Shown in pieces: positions 23,943 through 28,819 of a stretch of DNA of 28,819 nt (its first letter is position 1; each line of letters opens with the position of its first letter). The stretch spans positions 1 through 28,819 of the forward strand of contig JNEM01012708.1 in assembly GCA_000697335.1 (NCBI GenBank), given 5' to 3'. Made by a program: the position numbers and the translations under genes. The notes under the pieces were generated by a model. The model was not told the origin of the DNA, ran no database searches, and worked only from the letters and a program-made list of their open reading frames with translations. The DNA comes from Conidiobolus incongruus B7586. Taxonomy: Eukaryota > Entomophthoromycota > Entomophthoromycetes > Entomophthorales > Conidiobolaceae.

Positions 23943-24828
23943 ATGATAAGATATATTAAACCAAGATTAATCAATAACATATGTAATATTAATTAAATAC
24001 AATAATGAAAATTTTAATATTGATAACATAATATCATAGTTCAAAAGCCCTTGGTTCATCATTTATATATAAATCAAACTTTTAAACAGTTTTACTCAAC
24101 TGAAAGCAATATTGACGAAGCTACTCAATTAGGTAACTTGCTTTCATTAATAGTTAGTTAAAAGTATTAATTTCAAATCAGTCCATAAAAAATTTTCGGA
24201 TTTGGATGTACGTATTGGCCAAGTCTTAAAAGTATCAATTCACCCTAATAACGATCAACAATATGTTAGTCAAGGTATATATATATATATATATTATATT
24301 TTATTTTATTTATATTTGACCTCAAATTAGTCAAATTGGCTCAGGACGCTGAACCTATTACCGTTGTAAGTGGACTCGTTCCTTTTCTTAAACCAACTGA
24401 CTTAGAGGTATTTAAATAATACTACTGATGCCATGTATTGTTGATTAATTTCATTATAGGGACAGCTGGTTACCTTGATGATGAATTTGAAATCAACTAA
24501 GTTTAGAGGAATATTATCTGAAGCAATGATTCTTTGTGGGACTAAAACTGTCCCTGATACCAATGAAATCAAACTTAAGCTGCTTCAGCCAGCCTCATCC
24601 ATTGATACCAACACTCGAGTACAATTAAAATCATTACCCAGCCTCTCTGAACCCCTTGTTGTGATCAAAAAGAAGAACTATGAAGCTTATTATGCTAATC
24701 ACTTTACCACTGACAGCAATGGTAATGGACTATTTCAAAATCACCAACTTGTGGTATTGAGTCCTAATGATCTATCTGATACAATTCCTCTTGTTGCCAA
24801 TGGCATTTCTAATGGAATCATTCATTAA
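23943..24828 (+). CDS. Mitochondrial tRNA-binding (EMAPII/Trbp111-type) domain protein
   Basis: Five exons (23943-23982, 24040-24132, 24182-24274, 24331-24407, 24460-24828) give 223 aa. The introns are 57, 49, 56 and 52 nt, and every phase matches. The first exon was found by phase: no ATG is in frame with the tRNA-binding exons otherwise. Residues 1-40 are basic with Ser/Thr and no acidic residue (MIRYIKPRLINNIF..FKQFYSTES), a typical matrix-targeting presequence. Residues about 50-165 form the OB-fold domain of Arc1, AIMP1/p43 and bacterial Trbp111: LDVRIGQVLKVSIHPNNDQ, then TVVSGLVPFL, then NLKSTKFRGILSEAMILC. The last 60 residues are an EMAPII-like tail. No synthetase catalytic domain is attached. 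A role as a mitochondrial tRNA chaperone or synthetase cofactor is inferred. Confidence 0.9.
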
Positions 24829-25701
24829 TATTTATTAAATTATCTTATTCATACTATTAACAATTAATGAATATCAATCATCAAGTGTTTGATGTTAACA
24901 TATACAATCATTTATAAATAATTAATAATTAATATTTATATTAATGTTAGTTAATAATCAGCTATTTTTATCATATAATTAATAGTATCAATAATTATCT
25001 TATATTACAAAATTGAATATTCTCTATGTATACCCAAATAAATAATAAATAAACTTCAATATTGATTAAATAATAAATATAACCTATATTATTCCAATAC
25101 AGGATAGTTAAATTCTCATTTAATGACAAATAATCAATAACTGAAGATTGATTTTCTCGTAAAAATAATCATTTTTCAAAAATATATTTATTTGAGAATT
25201 TTCGGAACAAATCGTTTACACTTGTATTTATTCTCAAACTTATAATATAATCAAATATAAAATTAACTATTTAATTAATAAATCCATTATTCTATTATTT
25301 GAAAAATGCTCATTGGAATAAGTTTGATTTTATATAATATTCTATGGTTGGGCTGATGGAGAGTTATAGTGGATGATATTAGCTATTTTATTAATACCTA
25401 TAATCAATTGAGTATTATTCAAACTGTAACACATTAAATATATCCATACTCTTTCCTTTAGCAAATGTCAATCACCCAAAGAAACCTAAATTATTTGAAT
25501 CTAACCATTTGATACTATGAAGATCCTTTCTTTAAATACAGCAATGACAACCAAAATACTACTGTTCATAGTTCATTTAGATCAATAGGAGATAATATAA
25601 TTAATATATATTTTATTAATAGTTGTTGATAACATACACATAATTAATTACCCAATTTGTAACATAAACCCCCAACAAAAATTAAAATTATTAATAGTGA
25701 A

Positions 25702-25709
25702 CCCATAAT
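25702..25709 (+). promoter_or_regulatory. CCCATAAT upstream motif (IMPDH)
   Basis: ACCCATAATTAC on the plus strand, 172 bp upstream of the IMPDH ATG and in sense orientation. It is the most distant copy, with the TATA box between it and the start. Confidence 0.55.
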
Positions 25710-25809
25710 TACATGAGAAAATCAAAAAGTATATAACTCTGAATACTTTCTGAATTTTCCGCATGGTGTTTCAACTGAAATTCCCTCCAATTATTTATTA
25801 CATGTAATT

Positions 25810-25817
25810 TATAAATA
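25810..25817 (+). promoter_or_regulatory. TATA box of IMPDH
   Basis: TATAAATA, 64 bp upstream of the ATG at 25882, consistent with a short leader and strong expression. Confidence 0.5.
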
Positions 25818-25881
25818 ATCTGTATTATTGACAAAGCATAACTCAATTTGTATTTTTAAACAACAGTGTAAATTATTAAAT

Positions 25882-27459
25882 ATGGCTCAACAATATCTTG
25901 ACCCCACCACTGCTCTCCAAGTTTTAAAGGAACAGGGTTCTGATGGATTAACTGTCGATCAGCTTATGGACCCCCAAATCAGCGGAGGCCTTACCTATAA
26001 CGACTTCTTAGTTCTCCCTGGCTTCATTGACTTCCCTGCCCATGATGTCACTTTGGACACCAAGTTTACCAGAAACATCACCTTAAAGACCCCTTTCGTC
26101 AGTAGTCCTATGGACACTGTTACTGAAGCCGATATGGCCATCAATATGGCCTTATTGGGTGGTGTTGGTGTCATTCACTACAACTGTACTCCTGAGCAAC
26201 AGGCCGCCATGGTCCGTAAGGTCAAGAAGTTTGAAAACGGTTTCATCTCTGACCCCATCGTCCTCTCCCCCAAGCACACTGTCGGTGACGTCCGTGAAAT
26301 CAAGTCTAAGTACGGCTTCTGTGGTATTCCTATCACAGAATCTGGTAAGATGAACTCTAAGTTGGTTGGTATCGTCACTGCCCGTGACATCCAGTTCAAT
26401 AACGATGACTCTACCCTTGTCTCCGACGTTATGACCACCGACCTTGTTGTTGCCCAAGAAGGCGTCAGCTTGGAAGAAGCCAACCAGATCCTCAAAGAGT
26501 CCAAGAAGGGTAAATTACCCATTGTCAACGCCCAAGGCGAATTGACTTCCCTCCTCAGCCGCTCCGATTTGCTCAAGAACCAATCCTTCCCCTTGGCCTC
26601 CAAGCTCCCTGAATCCAAGCAATTGCTCTGTGCTGCTGCTATCGGTACCCGAGAGGACGACAAGAAGCGTTTGGCCTTGTTGGTCGAAGCCGGTCTGGAT
26701 GTTGTCATCTTGGACAGTTCCCAAGGTAACTCCCGCTACCAAGTCGAAATGATCAAATACATCAAGGAAACCTACAAGAACAAGATCGATGTTGTTGCTG
26801 GTAATGTTGTTACCAGAGACCAAGCTGCCGTTCTTATTGCTGCTGGTGCTGATGCACTCAAAGTCGGTATGGGTTCTGGCTCCATCTGTATCACTCAAGA
26901 AGTCATGGCTGTTGGTCGCCCTCAAGCTACTGCCGTTTTCCGTGTTGCCAAGTTCGCCCGCCAATTCGGTATCCCTGTCATCGCTGATGGTGGTATTCAA
27001 AATGTTGGTCATATTGCCAAGGCTGTTGCTCTTGGTGCTTCTTGTGCTATGATGGGCGGTCTCTTGGCTGGTACTAACGAAGCTCCTGGTGAATATTTCT
27101 ATCATGAAGGCAAGCGCTTGAAGAAGTACCGTGGTATGGGTTCTATTGATGCTATGGAACAAGGTAAGAAGTCTGGTGATTCTGGCTCCATGAAACGTTA
27201 CTACTCCGAATCCAGTGCTGTCAAAGTCGCTCAGGGTGTTACTGGTGCTGTTGTTGACAAGGGTTCCATTCGCAAATTCATTCCCTATCTTCATACCGGT
27301 ATGCAACACAGTTTACAAGATATGGGCTGCATAGATATTAAGCAACTCCAAGAACGTGTCTATAATGGTGAAGTTCGTTTCGAAAAGCGTACCGCTGCTG
27401 CCCAAGCTGAAGGCGGTGTCCACTCTTTACATTCTTTTGAAAAGCGCTTATATGCTTAA
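25882..27459 (+). CDS. IMPDH: Inosine-5'-monophosphate dehydrogenase
   Basis: IMPDH oxidises IMP to XMP with NAD+, the rate-limiting step of guanine nucleotide synthesis in the cytosol. The gene is intronless, 525 aa (yeast Imd3 523). The frame is open back to 25828, but only from a TTG; the first ATG (MAQQYLDP) matches fungal N-termini, so it is taken as the start. The TIM-barrel entry [13 protein letters not shown] is at 36-47, and NCTPEQQ follows near 101. The two CBS modules that bind ATP/GTP lie at about 122-240. The active-site loop [10 protein letters not shown] carries the catalytic Cys336, followed by the IADGGIQ phosphate site. The flap has [10 protein letters not shown], and [13 protein letters not shown] is near the C-terminus. 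Base composition is much richer in G+C than all neighbours, with C-ending codons (AAG, GTC, ATC), as in highly expressed fungal genes. Confidence 0.98.
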   Translation: MAQQYLDPTTALQVLKEQGSDGLTVDQLMDPQISGGLTYNDFLVLPGFIDFPAHDVTLDTKFTRNITLKTPFVSSPMDTVTEADMAINMALLGGVGVIHYNCTPEQQAAMVRKVKKFENGFISDPIVLSPKHTVGDVREIKSKYGFCGIPITESGKMNSKLVGIVTARDIQFNNDDSTLVSDVMTTDLVVAQEGVSLEEANQILKESKKGKLPIVNAQGELTSLLSRSDLLKNQSFPLASKLPESKQLLCAAAIGTREDDKKRLALLVEAGLDVVILDSSQGNSRYQVEMIKYIKETYKNKIDVVAGNVVTRDQAAVLIAAGADALKVGMGSGSICITQEVMAVGRPQATAVFRVAKFARQFGIPVIADGGIQNVGHIAKAVALGASCAMMGGLLAGTNEAPGEYFYHEGKRLKKYRGMGSIDAMEQGKKSGDSGSMKRYYSESSAVKVAQGVTGAVVDKGSIRKFIPYLHTGMQHSLQDMGCIDIKQLQERVYNGEVRFEKRTAAAQAEGGVHSLHSFEKRLYA

Positions 27460-28608
27460 TATCTTTCTTGAAATTATAACTATTACGATTATTACTAGAT
27501 GAGTACAATATCAACCAAACTATTCAATAAACCGTTATAAAAACTTTGTATAAATTCTTTTCTCTTTATTCGATATATTTTTTTAACATGAAATTATTCT
27601 AATAGCTTTATATAACGATGATTTCAAGTAAAGAATGTATATATTATTCCGATAATTTTGTATTTAGCCATTATCAAAATGACTGCTGAAATTGTTGTAT
27701 CTATGTAGTATATATACTTTATTTAAAATTCCAATCTAAAATAGATAAAATAATCTAATTCAATTGGTTTTGCAAATTATCGAATTAATTGATATAATGG
27801 TCCTTTATTTCACAATATTCATATGATTAAATATAAAATACTTGAACTGAAATATCAAAATTATATTCAAATAGTTATGGGTATTTGATACCAATTTGAA
27901 AATTTTAAATATTAAATTAAATTTTTATTTAATAATATTATTCAATTTATTGGATTTTATCATTCATACATAATATTTTTCATAGTAATCTCATTTCACT
28001 TTAAGACATTTATTAGAAAAATAATTACTATAAATCAACTTAGTAATTGCAATGAATTTTTATTCAATTAATAAGTGAAGTCACAGGAACCATCACTATT
28101 AGCAAATATAGCATTATAAATAGACATTATAATTGATATATTAAATATGTATCAGCTACTCAAATACTCATTAAAATGAATTAAATAATAGCAATTTAAA
28201 GGGAAAAAGTTGAAAAGAATAAAGGACTGATTGAAAAAATGTTAAGCTGAAATTGAGGTTTAATGAATAATTATATTTTTCAACAAAGAGTAATATATAT
28301 CTGATTTTTTAAGTTTATATACAATTTTTAATAGTTCAAATATATTAAGATATAAAATATTCAATAAAAAAGGTCCATCCTAATTAGGTAATATTCAAAG
28401 ATAACCAATCAAATGAGAACTTAAAAATTACTAATTTAAATTTCTCTTTCAATCACAAAAATCAGATGATCAAATGGGTTCGAAATAGTGATGGATTACA
28501 TATATAAAGTAATGCTTCTTCATCTTAAGCATCAACAGTTTCCTAATAAAAGTTTATTGTTAACTGCATTTTTTCATTTTATCTGGTTAATTTACTCGCA
28601 TCTTCAAT
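27460..28608. other. Intergenic region between IMPDH and the aldehyde dehydrogenase
   Basis: About 1.15 kb of AT-rich DNA with no supported gene. A lone CCCATAAC on the minus strand (27876-27883) has no gene behind it. A TATATAAA stretch near 28501-28508 is about 100 bp before the next start codon. Confidence 0.55.
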
Positions 28609-28819
28609 ATGTTAAAGAGTATTTCTCGTATCTCTCGGTAAGTTGGACTGTTAAATTGATGGTTTATCCAGACTTATTAATAATGGACATTTAGTTTTTC
28701 TAAGCCGCTTTACCAATCAACTCGTTGCTTTTCCGCTTCTACCAACGTAAAGGAACAGCCCCAATATGCTACCAAAAACTATATCAATGGTGAATTCTTC
28801 GAATCCAGTACAAGTGAAT
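28609..28819 (+). CDS. Mitochondrial aldehyde dehydrogenase, 5' part (probably methylmalonate-semialdehyde type)
   Basis: The gene is cut by the window edge. Exon 1 (28609-28637) encodes MLKSISRISR. A 57-nt intron (28638-28694, GTAAGT..TTTAG) is followed by exon 2, which runs off the end. The splice joins CG|T as Arg and leaves a single open frame: a basic, Ser/Thr-rich presequence (RFSKPLYQSTRCFSAS), then ATKNYINGEFFESSTSE. The last block is the first beta strand of ALDH proteins (xxFINGxFVES), and its position just after a mitochondrial presequence resembles ALDH6A1, which acts in valine and pyrimidine catabolism. With only about 50 residues visible, the family (ALDH) is likely and the subfamily tentative. 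No CCCATAAT motif lies upstream. Confidence 0.65.

Larger units (their letters stand above)
24829..25881. other. Intergenic region upstream of IMPDH
   Basis: About 1 kb of AT-rich DNA. Near the right end are the motif at 25702-25709 and a TATA box at 25810-25817. No coding exon was found. Confidence 0.6.

Noticed and set aside
26152-27309. Several long ORFs on the minus strand and in other plus frames across IMPDH
   Set aside because: They are frame shadows of the GC-richer IMPDH coding sequence, are Ser/Thr/Leu-biased, and match no family.
27876-27883. CCCATAAC on the minus strand
   Set aside because: It has one mismatch to the shared motif, and no gene begins downstream of it on that strand.
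28474-28484. GGTTCGAAAT, resembling a tRNA T-loop
   Set aside because: No acceptor, D or anticodon arms can be built around it.
28488-28694. 68-aa plus-strand ORF before the aldehyde dehydrogenase
   Set aside because: It reads through exon 1 and the intron of that gene in another frame, and the spliced model explains the region better.

Overview
The window looks like nuclear DNA of a very AT-rich, intron-bearing fungus, probably an early-diverging (non-Dikarya) lineage. A zoopagomycete such as the Entomophthoromycotina would fit, but that placement is inference. The evidence is: fungal-type NTF2, eIF3d, IMPDH and HMT1-class ABC proteins; spliceosomal introns almost all 46-58 nt long with GT..AG ends and CTAAC/TTAAT-like branch sites close to the acceptor; single genes separated by long AT-rich spacers; and no operons, CRISPR or bacterial features. 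I rebuilt gene models by following reading frame and phase across introns, so most multi-exon models are phase-checked end to end.

Layout, left to right: a coiled-coil protein with a C-terminal membrane anchor (-, 1445-2834); NTF2 (-, 3694-4230); eIF3d (+, 5750-7473); a 16-exon homologue of Integrator subunit 6 (-, 8173-11689); mitochondrial ribosomal protein uL15m (-, 12581-13442); a 3.6 kb gene-poor stretch with a hairpin-rich segment; a single-unit ubiquitin gene (-, 17037-17270); a 3.1 kb gene-poor stretch with a palindrome cluster; an HMT1/ABCB6-type ABC transporter (-, 20359-23020); a small twin-cysteine CMC4-like ORF (+, about 23679-23880); a mitochondrially targeted EMAPII/Trbp111-type tRNA-binding protein (+, 23943-24828); intronless IMP dehydrogenase (+, 25882-27459); and the 5' end of a mitochondrial aldehyde dehydrogenase (+, from 28609, cut by the window edge).

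The genes are mostly housekeeping and do not form one pathway, although four products are predicted to be mitochondrial (uL15m, the CMC4-like protein, the tRNA-binding protein and the aldehyde dehydrogenase). The most notable shared signal is regulatory. The 8-mer CCCATAAT occurs seven times, each time 69-172 bp upstream of a start codon and always in the gene's sense orientation; an eighth gene has the variant CCCACAAT. The ubiquitin gene (TATA box plus a heat-shock-element-like site), the ABC transporter and the aldehyde dehydrogenase lack it. The other strong point is a full-length Integrator subunit in a fungus-like genome, since Integrator is usually regarded as lost from the well-studied fungi.
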